This document shows, one piece after another, positions 48,549 to 60,323 of a DNA stretch of 64,000 bases (its first letter is position 1; every line of letters starts with the position of its first letter). The notes below the pieces were generated by a model. It searched no databases, was not told where the DNA came from, and saw only the letters and a program-made list of their open reading frames with translations. The translations under genes and the position numbers were made by a program. Origin of the DNA: Demequinaceae bacterium (lineage in GTDB: Bacteria > Actinomycetota > Actinomycetes > Actinomycetales > Demequinaceae); NCBI GenBank assembly GCA_016933155.1, contig JAFGBM010000006.1, forward strand, positions 20,218-84,217, written 5' to 3'.

Positions 48549-49925
48549 ATGGACGGGAAGGATGGGGGCATGACGATCCTGAAACGCATCTATGGACCGA
48601 TGTTCGAGACGAAGACCTACAAGGAGGTCCTGTTCCTCCTCGCTGGCCTCGTCTTCGGCATCCTCTGGTTCACCGTGTTCGTCACCCTCTATTCGGTGGG
48701 TTTCGGCACCATCGTGATCTGGATCGGGGTGGGGATCCTGGTCGGGACGCACGCCCTCCTCCGTGGTGTCGGGGCCGTCGAACGTTCCCAGGTCAGGTTG
48801 CTCCTCGGGCACCGGGTGCCCGCCCCCGCACCGCTGGCCTTTGAGCCTGCCCGCGACTCCCAGTACCCGGGGTTGGTGAACTTCGGACGCCGATCGGCCG
48901 CGCTCCTGCGCGACGGGCACAGTTGGCGCGTGTTCGCCTGGACCTGCCTCAGGATCATTTCGGGGCCCCTCGGGTTCTCGTTCGCGGTCGTGTATCTGAC
49001 CGTTCCCCCCGCCGTTTTCGCCGCACCGCTCTGGGACATCTTCGATTGGGGAAGGAATGACGGATACGGATGGACGGGATGGCTGTGGTTCGGGCCAGCC
49101 GCCTTCTTCATCGTCACACCGGCCCTCGCCTGGGTCATCCGCGGGCTCGGCGACCTCCACCGATGGCTCGCCGACGGGTTGCTCGGTCCCGGCAGGGACG
49201 AGGTCCGGCAGATTGCCCTTGCCCGGGCCGCCAGGGCGGAGGAGCAGATCCGCATCGACCAGGAGCTGCACGACTCCATCGGCCACATGGTCTCGATGAT
49301 CGTCGTCCAGGCCGGGGCCGGGGCACACGTCTTCGACAAGGATCCGGCGTTCTCCCGGCGGGCCCTCGCCAACATCGAGGAACGCGGACGGGCGGCCCTG
49401 GGAGAGCTCGATCGCATCATCGCCCACATCCGCGGCGATCAGCCCGAGACCCTGGTGCCCCTCCCGGGCGTGGAGGACCTCCCCGGTCTGATCGATGGGG
49501 CCCGCGACGCCGGGGTATCGGTCTCCGCCCGGCTGCAGGTCGGCGAAATTCCCGCCGCACTGGGCAGGGGCATCTACCGGGTCATCCAGGAGGCCCTGAC
49601 GAACGCCGCCAAACACGCCCCCGGCGGCGAGGTCGAGGTAGTCGCGGTTTCTGACGACACACTCGTCGCCCTGTCGGTGTCCAACACCCTCACGGACCCC
49701 ATCCCCTCCGACACCACGGGTGGCAACGGGCTGGCGAGCATCAGGGATCGGGTGACCCTCATGGGCGGACACGCCACGGTCGGCCCCGCTCCGGACCACC
49801 GGTTCGCCGTCAAGGCCGTGCTTCCCATCGAGGACATGCTTCCCGATGGGCCGCCGACGGACTGTAGCCTGACGGCAAAGTGTCGGTGCCTCGTCTGCCA
49901 GACCATTCGGAGGAGTTCAAAATGA
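48549..49925 (+). CDS. sensor histidine kinase (sensor domain, HisKA_3)
   Basis: A 458-residue kinase. The N-terminal region (about 25-200) has four membrane helices in the arrangement of the actinobacterial Sensor domain; His241 in QELHDSIGHMVSM is the phosphoacceptor; QEALTNAAKHAPGG and GGNGLASIRDRV form the ATPase domain. The start may be ATG 48549 or ATG 48570. The tail has three cysteines (CSLTAKCRCLVC), possibly a metal or redox site. It overlaps its regulator by four bases. Confidence 0.88.
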   Translation: MDGKDGGMTILKRIYGPMFETKTYKEVLFLLAGLVFGILWFTVFVTLYSVGFGTIVIWIGVGILVGTHALLRGVGAVERSQVRLLLGHRVPAPAPLAFEPARDSQYPGLVNFGRRSAALLRDGHSWRVFAWTCLRIISGPLGFSFAVVYLTVPPAVFAAPLWDIFDWGRNDGYGWTGWLWFGPAAFFIVTPALAWVIRGLGDLHRWLADGLLGPGRDEVRQIALARAARAEEQIRIDQELHDSIGHMVSMIVVQAGAGAHVFDKDPAFSRRALANIEERGRAALGELDRIIAHIRGDQPETLVPLPGVEDLPGLIDGARDAGVSVSARLQVGEIPAALGRGIYRVIQEALTNAAKHAPGGEVEVVAVSDDTLVALSVSNTLTDPIPSDTTGGNGLASIRDRVTLMGGHATVGPAPDHRFAVKAVLPIEDMLPDGPPTDCSLTAKCRCLVCQTIRRSSK

Positions 49926-50563
49926 GGATCGCGATCGTCGACGACGACCCCCTCGTCCGCATGGGGCTTCGAGCCATCCTGTCCTCGGTCGAGGAGTGGG
50001 AGGTCATCGGGGAGGCGGGGGACGGAGCTGAGGCGGTCTCCCTGGTTGCCGAGGAGAAGCCCGACCTGGTCTTGATGGACGTCAGGATGCCCGGGATGGA
50101 TGGGCTCGAGGCGACGCGCCAAATCGTCGATTCCGGCCTGGACACCAAGGTCCTGGTCCTGACGACCTTCGAGGTCGACGAATACGTCTTCGAGGCCATG
50201 CGGGCAGGGGCGTCGGGCTTCGTCCTGAAAAGGGTTCCCCCGACGGAACTGATCGAGGCGGTCCGGATGGTCGCCGTCGGGGAGTCCCTCCTCTTTCCCG
50301 CGAGCACCCGCAGGGTCATCGAGCGGTTCGCCCACGCCACGGCGGGGGGGTCGCTCCCGGACCTCACCGAGCGGGAGCAAGACATACTCAGGGCTCTGGC
50401 CAAGGGGAAATCGAACCAGGAGATCGCGAGCAGCCTCTTCATCACCCAGGAAACCGTGAAGTCGCACGTCGCTTCAGTATTGATGAAGCTCGGGGTCCGC
50501 GATCGGACGCAGGCGGTCATCGCCGCTTACGAAACGGGATTCATCCAGCCGGGCGAGGCTTAA
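49922..50563 (+). CDS. LuxR/NarL family response regulator
   Basis: A 213-residue regulator. Acidic pair at 7-9, phosphoacceptor Asp53 (LMDVRMPGMDG), Lys103, then a LuxR DNA-binding domain (LTEREQDILRALAKGKSNQE, ETVKSHVASVLMKL). It is coupled to the kinase and probably controls the divergent MMPL exporter through the palindromes at 48317-48374. Confidence 0.94.
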   Translation: MRIAIVDDDPLVRMGLRAILSSVEEWEVIGEAGDGAEAVSLVAEEKPDLVLMDVRMPGMDGLEATRQIVDSGLDTKVLVLTTFEVDEYVFEAMRAGASGFVLKRVPPTELIEAVRMVAVGESLLFPASTRRVIERFAHATAGGSLPDLTEREQDILRALAKGKSNQEIASSLFITQETVKSHVASVLMKLGVRDRTQAVIAAYETGFIQPGEA

Positions 50564-50641
50564 GCCCTCCTCGAGCATCTATCCGTCCCGTATAGGCTGG
50601 GGGCCATCGCGCCCCCTGGCGCGCCCCCAGTGAGGACACCG

Positions 50642-51808
50642 ATGGACCTGTACGAGTACCAGGCGCGCGACCTGTTCGAGCGGCACGGCGTCCCCGTGCT
50701 CCCCGGGATCGTCGCAGAGACCCCATCGGAAGCCCGGGCGGCAGCGGAACGGATGGGCGGAGATGTCGTCGTCAAGGCCCAGGTCAAGACGAACGGGCGG
50801 GGCAAGGCGGGGGGCATCAAGCGGGTCGCCTCACCGGCTGAGGCGGAAGCCGAGGCCGCCCGAATCCTCGGGATGACCGTCAAAGGGAACGTCGTCAAGA
50901 GGGTCATGGTCACCCCGGCGGCCGCCATCGCCGAAGAGTACTACTTCTCGCTTCTGCTCGATCGTTCGACCAGGCGCTATCTCGCCCTGTGCTCGGTCGA
51001 AGGGGGAATGGACATCGAGAGGCTGGCAGCCGAGCATCCAGGATCGCTGGCGAGGATCGACATCGATCCCCGGGTGGGAATCAACGAGGCCAAGGCTCGG
51101 GAGATCGTGACGGCGGCCCGGATCGACCCGGAGATCGCCCCGGCCGTCGCCGAAGCCGTCCTGCTCCTGGGCCGGGTCTACACGGAGGAGGAGGCGATCC
51201 TGGTCGAGGTCAACCCGCTGGTCCGCACGGAAGCTGGTGACGTGATCGCCCTCGACGGAAAGGTGACCCTCGACGACAACGCTCGTTTCCGGCATCCCGA
51301 CCATCTCGACCTCCTCGATCCCGCTTCCTCCGATCCGCTTGAGCTTCGGGCAGCCGACAAGCACCTCAACTACGTCAAGCTCGACGGCCAGGTGGGGATC
51401 ATCGGCAACGGAGCCGGGCTCGTCATGTCCACCCTCGACGGCGTCGCCGACGCCGGAAAGACGCGCCGGATACGCCCGGCGAACTTCCTCGACATCGGGG
51501 GTGGGGCTTCGGCCGAGGTCATGGCGAGCGGCCTCGACATCATCCTCGCGGACCCCCAGGTGCGGGCCGTCTTCGTCAACGTCTTCGGGGGAATCACCTC
51601 GTGCGTCGAAGTGGCGAGGGGCATCGTCGGGGCACTCGAGGCGATGGGGGACGCGGCCTCGCGACCCATCGTGGTCCGCCTCGACGGGAACGCGGTCGCC
51701 GACGGCAGGCGCATCCTTGCGGAGGCCGGACACCCCCTGGTGACGCAGGTCGACACCATGGACGAGGCGGCGGCGAGGGTGGCCGAATTGGCCGCGGAGG
51801 CGTCATGA
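50642..51808 (+). CDS. sucC: succinyl-CoA synthetase subunit beta
   Basis: A 388-residue ATP-grasp subunit of the TCA-cycle enzyme that makes ATP or GTP from succinyl-Co[37 protein letters not shown] and the C-terminal [11 protein letters not shown] are typical. TAGGCT at 50593-50598 is a likely -10 box and GTGAGGA the ribosome site. It overlaps sucD by four bases. Confidence 0.96.
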   Translation: MDLYEYQARDLFERHGVPVLPGIVAETPSEARAAAERMGGDVVVKAQVKTNGRGKAGGIKRVASPAEAEAEAARILGMTVKGNVVKRVMVTPAAAIAEEYYFSLLLDRSTRRYLALCSVEGGMDIERLAAEHPGSLARIDIDPRVGINEAKAREIVTAARIDPEIAPAVAEAVLLLGRVYTEEEAILVEVNPLVRTEAGDVIALDGKVTLDDNARFRHPDHLDLLDPASSDPLELRAADKHLNYVKLDGQVGIIGNGAGLVMSTLDGVADAGKTRRIRPANFLDIGGGASAEVMASGLDIILADPQVRAVFVNVFGGITSCVEVARGIVGALEAMGDAASRPIVVRLDGNAVADGRRILAEAGHPLVTQVDTMDEAAARVAELAAEAS

Positions 51809-52695
51809 CCATTTTCCTCGATGAGAACTCGCGCATCGTCGTCCAGGGGATGACGGGCGGAGAGGGGCGGAAGCACACGGTCCGGATGCTGTCGGCGGGA
51901 ACCGCGGTCGTCGGCGGGGTCAACCCCCGAAAGGCAGGCGCGGCCGTCGACTTCGATATTGATGGGCGAACCCGGCCCCTGCCGGTGTTTGGGACCGTGG
52001 CCGACGCCGTCGAGGAGACAGGGGCGGACGTGTCCGTCATCTTCGTTCCCCGGCAGGCGGCCAGGGAGGCAATCATCGAGGCGGTCGACGCCGGCATCGG
52101 ACTCGTCGTCATCATCACGGAGGGCATTCCCGTCGCGGATGTCGCCCGCGCCCTCGCCCATGCGCGCGAGGTGGGGGCCAGACTCGTCGGCCCCAACTGC
52201 CCCGGCGTCATCTCCCCGGGGCGTTCGAACGCGGGCATCACCCCGGCCGACATCACCGGCCCCGGTCCCATCGGGCTCGTGTCGAGGTCGGGGACCCTGG
52301 TCTACCAGATGATGTACGAACTCCGGGACATCGGGTTCACCACCTGTGTCGGCATCGGGGGCGACCCGGTGATCGGCACCACCCACATCGACTGCCTCGA
52401 GGCCTTCGAGCGGGATCCAGACACCGAGGCGATCGTCATGATCGGGGAGATCGGGGGCGATGCCGAGGAGCGCGCCGCCGACTTCATCCGAGAGAACGTG
52501 ACCAAGCCCGTCGTCGGATACGTCGCGGGTTTCACGGCGCCCGAGGGACGCACGATGGGGCACGCCGGCGCGATCGTCTCGGGCACCAGCGGCACGGCGG
52601 AAGCCAAGAGGGCCGCGCTCGAGGTCGCCGGGGTCCGGGTCGGGACGACTCCCTCCGAGACGGCTGCCCTCGTTCGTTCGATCGTGGGCCGATAG
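51805..52695 (+). CDS. sucD: succinyl-CoA synthetase subunit alpha
   Basis: A 296-residue CoA-binding subunit. The phosphorylated histidine is His253 in [28 protein letters not shown] and [11 protein letters not shown] mark the CoA fold and power helix. ATG 51805 overlaps the sucC stop (ATGA). Confidence 0.97.
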   Translation: MTIFLDENSRIVVQGMTGGEGRKHTVRMLSAGTAVVGGVNPRKAGAAVDFDIDGRTRPLPVFGTVADAVEETGADVSVIFVPRQAAREAIIEAVDAGIGLVVIITEGIPVADVARALAHAREVGARLVGPNCPGVISPGRSNAGITPADITGPGPIGLVSRSGTLVYQMMYELRDIGFTTCVGIGGDPVIGTTHIDCLEAFERDPDTEAIVMIGEIGGDAEERAADFIRENVTKPVVGYVAGFTAPEGRTMGHAGAIVSGTSGTAEAKRAALEVAGVRVGTTPSETAALVRSIVGR

Positions 52696-52747
52696 GCCCG
52701 GCGGTTCGCTCCCACCCTCGGATGAGCGCGAGGGTGAGGATGGAAGC

Positions 52748-54025
52748 ATGGCCACGGCTTCCGAGGACGAGCAGCAATCGTCGCCTGAGGCGCCGAGCCC
52801 GGTGTCGCGTTCTGCCGCCCCCCCGTGGGCGTCGGGGATCGTCACCGGGGTCGAGACGGCCGTCCTCTCCGCTGGGCTGGTGTACGCCTTCGTTTTCGCG
52901 GTGGTGGCATCTGCCCCCTCGGTCGACGGTTCGATCGCCGCGGACTGGTCGGGGGCGTGGGACGTCGGCACCTCGATTTGGCTCCTCGCCCACGGGGTCC
53001 CGGCAACGGTCGGGGATGTGGCCGTCACCCTCCTCCCCCTCGGCCTTATGCTGGCCATCGGCGTCATCGCCGCATCCGTCGCGCGACGCGTCGCCGTTCC
53101 CGCCCATGCGTCGGTCCTCTCCGCCGCATTCACCTATGGGGTGATCGCCGCTATCGTCTCGGCGAGCGATCACGGGGGGGCCGGATCGGTGTGGAAGGCC
53201 GGCATCGTCGGCGGCCTGATCACGGGAATGGGGGCCTCGTTCGGACTCATGCGAGGACACGGGTTCAGGTTCTTCGAGGGTGTGGCCCTCCCCCGCATCG
53301 CGGGACTCGGCCTTCGCCTCGGCGTAGGGGCCTGGGCGATGTGCCTGGGCGCCGGGACGGCCGTCGCCGTCATCTGGCAGGCCTCCGCGGCCGACAGGAT
53401 GGCCGGGGTCGTCGAGGGCGTCGCACCGGACCTGGCAGGGGGACTGGCGCTCGCGGCAGGAGAGACGGCCTATGTCCCGAACCTCGCCGTGTGGGGCCTT
53501 TCGTGGCTGACGGGAGAAGGCTTCCAATTCGGCTCCGGCAGCCGCTATTCCCCCGGGGAGGTCGTGGCCGGGCCGACGCCTGACGTTCCCTTGATCGCCT
53601 CTCTTCCCCAGGGTTCCGGAGGACTTCTCGTGGCCGCGCCCCTCATCCTGGTGATCGTGGGGATGGTCTCGCGGGCGGCGGCTCGACGGTGGCTGCCCTC
53701 ATCCGGCACGGGCTATGCGGCGCAGGCCGTGGCCGTGGGGGTGGTCGGCTCCCTGACATGGGGCATCGTCGTCCTGGCCTCGGGGTCGGCGGGGGGAGGG
53801 GCCCTCGTCGAAGTGGGACCGACTCCGCTGCCGGTTTCCCTGGCCGTGGCGGGCCTCGTCGGGGCGGGCTTCCTGCTGGTGTCCGTCGGGTTCGAGGCAG
53901 CCCGGCGGGTGGACTCTAGGAGTCGGTCCCGAGGAGCCAGGAGAGGGGCAGGCCGAGTCGGGACAACCGCACCCGAGCCGCCTCCTCGAATTCCGCCGAG
54001 CAACGATCCCTTGCGGCTATGGTGA
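52748..54025 (+). CDS. DUF6350 family membrane protein
   Basis: A 425-residue polytopic protein, about ten hydrophobic segments, matching the DUF6350 (PerM-like cell division) family that lies between sucD and purN in many actinobacteria. VETAVLSAGLVYAFVFA and the Gly-rich LLPLGLMLAIGVIAASVARR region are representative. The role is not established. Its last 110 bases overlap the convergent gene at 53916-54347; the encoded tail there is Arg/Ser/Pro-rich and low-complexity, so the natural end may be shorter. Confidence 0.78.
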   Translation: MATASEDEQQSSPEAPSPVSRSAAPPWASGIVTGVETAVLSAGLVYAFVFAVVASAPSVDGSIAADWSGAWDVGTSIWLLAHGVPATVGDVAVTLLPLGLMLAIGVIAASVARRVAVPAHASVLSAAFTYGVIAAIVSASDHGGAGSVWKAGIVGGLITGMGASFGLMRGHGFRFFEGVALPRIAGLGLRLGVGAWAMCLGAGTAVAVIWQASAADRMAGVVEGVAPDLAGGLALAAGETAYVPNLAVWGLSWLTGEGFQFGSGSRYSPGEVVAGPTPDVPLIASLPQGSGGLLVAAPLILVIVGMVSRAAARRWLPSSGTGYAAQAVAVGVVGSLTWGIVVLASGSAGGGALVEVGPTPLPVSLAVAGLVGAGFLLVSVGFEAARRVDSRSRSRGARRGAGRVGTTAPEPPPRIPPSNDPLRLW

Positions 54026-54347
54026 TCGCCCCCGCGTTGCAGTCCTGGAGCGTCCGCAATTCGTCGTACAGCACGACGGCGACGCCGTAGTTGAGGGCGA
54101 GAGAGCTCGCCACGAGGAGACCGCCGACCACCAGGGTCCACCATCCCGTCGAGGTCACCGAACGCATGAGGATCACCGCTCGGACACCGAGAACGACGGC
54201 GGCGACGGCGAAGGGAAGGCCCGCCATGCCCCACGGCAGGGGAAGCAGGGCCAGGAGGATGGCTGCCCCGAGGACATAGGCGAACAGCCGGGCGGCCTTG
54301 ACGACCCGTGGCGGATGCGGGATCCGGGCTGAAGGGGCAGGCATCAT
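53916..54347 (-). CDS. small membrane protein, function unknown
   Basis: A 143-residue protein with three hydrophobic segments (about 18-36, 40-60, 72-92) and a C-terminal soluble part with two cysteines. No family recognised. It starts at the ATG at 54347 and overlaps DUF6350 tail-to-tail by 110 bases. Its coding is more plausible in the overlap than the DUF6350 tail. Confidence 0.65.
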   Translation of the reverse strand: MMPAPSARIPHPPRVVKAARLFAYVLGAAILLALLPLPWGMAGLPFAVAAVVLGVRAVILMRSVTSTGWWTLVVGGLLVASSLALNYGVAVVLYDELRTLQDCNAGAITIAARDRCSAEFEEAARVRLSRLGLPLSWLLGTDS

Positions 54348-54380
54348 GTCCTCGCGTAGGTGAGAGCACCAGCATGCCGA

Positions 54381-54386
54381 TAGGGT
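54381..54386 (+). promoter_or_regulatory. -10 box for leaderless purN
   Basis: TAGGGT ends six bases before the purN GTG at 54393. Confidence 0.5.
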
Positions 54387-54392
54387 CGGATT

Positions 54393-55034
54393 GTGACAAG
54401 CGTGTCCGCCCCTCGCTCCCTCGTCGTCTTGGCATCCGGCGCGGGGACGACGATGGCGGCCATCCTCAAGGCAACCGCCGATCCGGAGTACGGGGCCCGC
54501 ATCTCGGCCGTGATCTCCGACAAGGAGGATGCCCCGGCCCTCGACATTGCCAGGGCCGCGGGCGTCCCGGTGGAGATCATCCCCCTTGAAGGATTCTCAA
54601 GCCGCGGGGAGTGGGACCGGGCCCTGGGAGACGCGATCGAGCATCACGCTCCCGACCTCGTGGTCCTCGCCGGCTTCATGAAGATCCTCGCCCCGGAGAC
54701 GGTCGAGCGGTTCCCCGAGTTCATGATCAACACCCACCCGGCGCTCCTGCCGGCGTTCACCGGCGCCCACGCCGTCCGGGACGCGCTCGCCCACGGGGTT
54801 AAGGTCACCGGCTGCACCGTCCACTTCGTCGACGCCGGGGTCGACACCGGACCGATCGTCGCGCAGGCGACGGTCGAGGTGGAGGACGGGGACACGGAGC
54901 AGTCGCTCCATGAACGGATCAAGGTCGTCGAGCGGGGTCTCGTCGTGGACACCGTTCGGCGGCTCCTTGAGGACGGGTGGACGGTCGAGGGCCGACGGGT
55001 ACGGTGGGGATCATCGGAAGGGAAGGAAGCATGA
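54393..55034 (+). CDS. purN: phosphoribosylglycinamide formyltransferase
   Basis: A 213-residue folate enzyme of purine synthesis (GAR to FGAR with 10-formyl-THF). [14 protein letters not shown] opens it; [12 protein letters not shown] holds the catalytic Asn and His and [14 protein letters not shown] the Asp. GTG 54393 is set by the -10 box. It overlaps purH by four bases. Confidence 0.96.
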   Translation: MTSVSAPRSLVVLASGAGTTMAAILKATADPEYGARISAVISDKEDAPALDIARAAGVPVEIIPLEGFSSRGEWDRALGDAIEHHAPDLVVLAGFMKILAPETVERFPEFMINTHPALLPAFTGAHAVRDALAHGVKVTGCTVHFVDAGVDTGPIVAQATVEVEDGDTEQSLHERIKVVERGLVVDTVRRLLEDGWTVEGRRVRWGSSEGKEA

Positions 55035-56590
55035 ACGAGAGAAGGCCCATCACGAGGGCTCTGGTGTCCGTCTACGACAAAACCGGGCTCGAGGAGTTCG
55101 CGCGCGGGCTTCACGCCGCGGGGGTGGCACTCGTCTCGACCGGTTCGACGGCCAAGCGTATCGCCGAGGCCGGCGTTCCAGTTGCCAAGGTCGAAGAGTT
55201 GACGGGCTTCCCCGAGTGCCTGGATGGACGAGTCAAGACCCTTCATCCCCGCGTGCATGCCGGCATCCTCGCCGACCGTCGACTCGACGATCACATCGCC
55301 CAACTCGCCGAACTCGACATCGAGCCCTTCGACCTGGTCGTGAGCAACCTCTATCCCTTCGCCTCGACGGTTGCCTCCGGCGCCACGGCGGATGAGGTCA
55401 TCGAACAGATCGACATCGGTGGGCCATCGATGGTCCGGGCCGCGGCGAAGAACCACCCGAGCGTGGCCGTCGTCGTAGATCCGGCGGACTACGAGGCCGT
55501 CCTCGCCGCGGTCTCCTCGGGGGGATTCACGCTCGCGGAGCGACGGGCCCTGGCCGTCCGCGCCTTCCGGCACACGGCGACCTACGACATCGGGGTCGCG
55601 TCCTGGATGGGCAACGTCCTCGCCCCCGACGACGACGGCACCGGCTTCCCCGACTGGGCTGCGTGGAGCGCCAGCAAGCGCGCAACGCTCAGGTACGGGG
55701 AGAACCCCCACCAGCGGGCCGCCCTCTACGTCGATCATCACTTGACCGGGGGCATCGCCCGAGCGGAGCAACTCCACGGCAAGGAGATGTCCTACAACAA
55801 CTACGTGGACATCGACGCCGCCTGGAGGGCGGCGCATGACCATGCCGGGCCGACCGTCGCCGTCGTCAAGCACGCCAATCCGTGTGGGATCGCCGTCGGG
55901 TCGGACATCGCCGATGCCCACGCCAAGGCACACGCCTGCGACCCCGTCTCGGCCTATGGGGGCGTCATCGCCGTCAACGGCGAGTTGACGGCGGCCGCAG
56001 CCCGTCAGATCGCGGAGGTCTTCACCGAGGTGATCGCCGCCCCGGGGTATGAGAAGGAGGCGCTCGAGATCCTCAAAGAGAAGAAGAACCTGAGGATTCT
56101 CGTCGTCGAAGATGGCCGCCCGGCCGTCGAGTTCCGTCCCGTGTCCGGGGGGCTGTTGCTTCAGGAGGCGGATCGGGTGAACGCCCCCGGCGACGACCCT
56201 GGCGCCTGGACCCTCGTCGTCGGCGACCCCGTCGACGATGCGACACTTGCCGACCTGGCCTTCGCGTGGCGGGCGTGCCGCTCGGTCAAGTCCAACGCGA
56301 TCCTTCTGGCGAAGGATGGGGCCTCCGTCGGGATCGGGATGGGACAAGTCAACCGGGTCGACTCGTGTCGGCTCGCCGTCGCGCGGGCGGGGGAAGAACG
56401 GGCCAAGGGCTCGGTCGCCGCGTCCGACGCCTTCTTCCCGTTCCCGGATGGGCTCGAGGTTCTGACGGAGGCTGGGGTCGTCGCGGTCGTCCAGCCCGGA
56501 GGGTCCGTCAGGGACGAAGGGGTGATCGAGGCTGCCGGGCGTGCGGGGATCGCGATGTACGTGACCGGGACCCGGCACTTCTTCCACTAG
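55031..56590 (+). CDS. purH: bifunctional AICAR formyltransferase/IMP cyclohydrolase
   Basis: A 519-residue enzyme for the last two steps to IMP. The N-terminal MGS-like cyclohydrolase domain (about 1-200) has [14 protein letters not shown] and [16 protein letters not shown]; the C-terminal transformylase domain has [13 protein letters not shown] and [11 protein letters not shown]. It is coupled to purN; DUF3017 follows after seven bases. Confidence 0.97.
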   Translation: MNERRPITRALVSVYDKTGLEEFARGLHAAGVALVSTGSTAKRIAEAGVPVAKVEELTGFPECLDGRVKTLHPRVHAGILADRRLDDHIAQLAELDIEPFDLVVSNLYPFASTVASGATADEVIEQIDIGGPSMVRAAAKNHPSVAVVVDPADYEAVLAAVSSGGFTLAERRALAVRAFRHTATYDIGVASWMGNVLAPDDDGTGFPDWAAWSASKRATLRYGENPHQRAALYVDHHLTGGIARAEQLHGKEMSYNNYVDIDAAWRAAHDHAGPTVAVVKHANPCGIAVGSDIADAHAKAHACDPVSAYGGVIAVNGELTAAAARQIAEVFTEVIAAPGYEKEALEILKEKKNLRILVVEDGRPAVEFRPVSGGLLLQEADRVNAPGDDPGAWTLVVGDPVDDATLADLAFAWRACRSVKSNAILLAKDGASVGIGMGQVNRVDSCRLAVARAGEERAKGSVAASDAFFPFPDGLEVLTEAGVVAVVQPGGSVRDEGVIEAAGRAGIAMYVTGTRHFFH

Positions 56591-56597
56591 GAGAAAC

Positions 56598-56858
56598 GTG
56601 GGAACGGATCCGAGGACGGTATGGGCGCTCTGGCTGCCCTTGGTTGTCGTGGCCGTGTGGGTGGGGGCGAGCGCCCCCTTCAGCGTCACCGCGACGGCTT
56701 GGGGGCTTGCGGCACTTTCCGCAGGTTCCGCGGTCGGCCGTTGGACCCTGGCGGACCGGTCCGTGTTCGCGATCCGTCAGCGCGCCGTCGATGTCTCCAT
56801 CCTCGCCTTCTTCGCCCTGGCTTTCGCCTTCATCGCCCTCTCGGGTCGGCTGGGCTAG
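56598..56858 (+). CDS. DUF3017 family small membrane protein
   Basis: An 86-residue protein with three hydrophobic segments (about 8-24, 27-44, 64-84), matching the small actinobacterial DUF3017 family found near purH and mdh. Function unknown. GTG 56598 has GGAG immediately after the purH stop, so it is the last gene of purN-purH. Confidence 0.8.
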   Translation: MGTDPRTVWALWLPLVVVAVWVGASAPFSVTATAWGLAALSAGSAVGRWTLADRSVFAIRQRAVDVSILAFFALAFAFIALSGRLG

Positions 56859-56884
56859 CACAGATCACGGCGTCGGGGACGCCA

Positions 56885-56910
56885 AGGGCCCGGCCGGGAT
56901 CGGCCGGGCC
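56885..56910. terminator. hairpin between DUF3017 and the aquaporin gene
   Basis: GGGCCCGGCC at 56885-56894 and GGCCGGGCCC at 56901-56910 form a perfect 10-bp stem between two convergent genes, without a U tract. Likely a shared terminator. Confidence 0.65.
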
Positions 56911-56936
56911 CCTGGAACAACAGATGTCTCGGGCGC

Positions 56937-57947
56937 CTACTTCTCGGGTAGTTCGTAGACCTCGACGATCTCGAGGTCTTCCTCGGGGCCGAAGGCCCGA
57001 ACGAGAAGCCCGACGAAGGCCCCGGCCAGAATCATCGCGAGCCACCAGTACCAGAGCTGAGACAAGCCCCACCTGGCACCGGCATCATCGGTCGCGAAGA
57101 GTGCCGTCGCGGTCACCCGGGCGGGGTTGAGGCCGCCGCCGGTGAAGGGTCCGGCGAGCAGGATCAGCACGCCGATGCTCAGGCCGATGGAGACGGGGGC
57201 CTGACCCCTCGGGGCCCGGATGGACGTGGCCGCGAGGATGACCCCGACGAGGAGCGCCGTCACGATGAACTCGACGACGAGGCCATAGTTGAGCGCGATC
57301 CCGGCCGGCGAGTGGCCGCCGCTGCCGATGGCAATGGTGGACATCGCCTCTCCGGCGGTCGGAGCAGTGAAGCCGATGTCGGAGGTGACGGGGTCCCCGG
57401 CGGTCAGAAGCGGGAAACCCTGGGAGAGCCAGTAGACCACCCCGGCTGCCGTGACCGCCCCCGCGACCTGGACGATGATGTACAGCGCCACGTCGCGTCC
57501 GGGAAAGCGTCCGGCCACCCAGGCGCCGACGGTGACCGCCGGGTTGAAGTGCGCACCGGATACGCGGCCGAAGGCGACGAAGAGGGCGAGAAGGGTGATC
57601 CCCCAGGCGAGGGCGCCCGTCAGGGCGGCGGCGAGGTTCTGATTGGGGAAGACCTTCATGACATCGATGGCGTCGTTCGGCTGCGACAGGGCGGCCGTTG
57701 ACGTCAGGATTGCCCCGAAGAGGGCGGTTCCGAGCCCCACGAACATGAAGATGAAGGTTCCGATCAATTCGGCGGACAGGCGCGAGGCGAGACCGGGGGC
57801 TCCGGCCTCCTCGGCGGCCCAGAGGTCCTCGTCAAGATCGACCTGGAATTCTGCGGCTTCGGGCGGAGGCATTTTTACCTGAGCCTTGCTGGCCGGTGCT
57901 TTCTTGGCCGGGGTCTTCTCGGCCGGCGCGTTCTTTGCCATAGTCAT
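56937..57947 (-). CDS. MIP family aquaporin
   Basis: A 336-residue channel. Six membrane helices and both pore motifs are present: HFNPAVTVG in the first half and GGLNPARVT in the second, whose Arg is part of the selectivity filter. The N-terminus is unusual, about 30 residues rich in Lys/Ala/Pro ([14 protein letters not shown]) and then an acidic stretch. Water selectivity (AqpZ-like) is more likely than glycerol but not certain. The start may be ATG 57947 or 57941; both lack a strong ribosome site. Confidence 0.88.
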   Translation of the reverse strand: MTMAKNAPAEKTPAKKAPASKAQVKMPPPEAAEFQVDLDEDLWAAEEAGAPGLASRLSAELIGTFIFMFVGLGTALFGAILTSTAALSQPNDAIDVMKVFPNQNLAAALTGALAWGITLLALFVAFGRVSGAHFNPAVTVGAWVAGRFPGRDVALYIIVQVAGAVTAAGVVYWLSQGFPLLTAGDPVTSDIGFTAPTAGEAMSTIAIGSGGHSPAGIALNYGLVVEFIVTALLVGVILAATSIRAPRGQAPVSIGLSIGVLILLAGPFTGGGLNPARVTATALFATDDAGARWGLSQLWYWWLAMILAGAFVGLLVRAFGPEEDLEIVEVYELPEK

Positions 57948-58102
57948 CCGATCTGTGTCATGAAGCCTGGTCGCTCCAAGGTTCATCCTGCCACGGGAAG
58001 TCCGGTTGGGGCAGAAGTGGGCCCAAAGGCCGGTCCTGGGTGTCGTCGAACCGGCTAGCCTGGTTCCGGCGCGATTCTTCCAATCCAGAGAGGGGAGCCT
58101 CA

Positions 58103-60300
<2,198 letters not shown>

Positions 60301-60323
60301 TCGGCCTGCTTGCCGGGCGTGGC

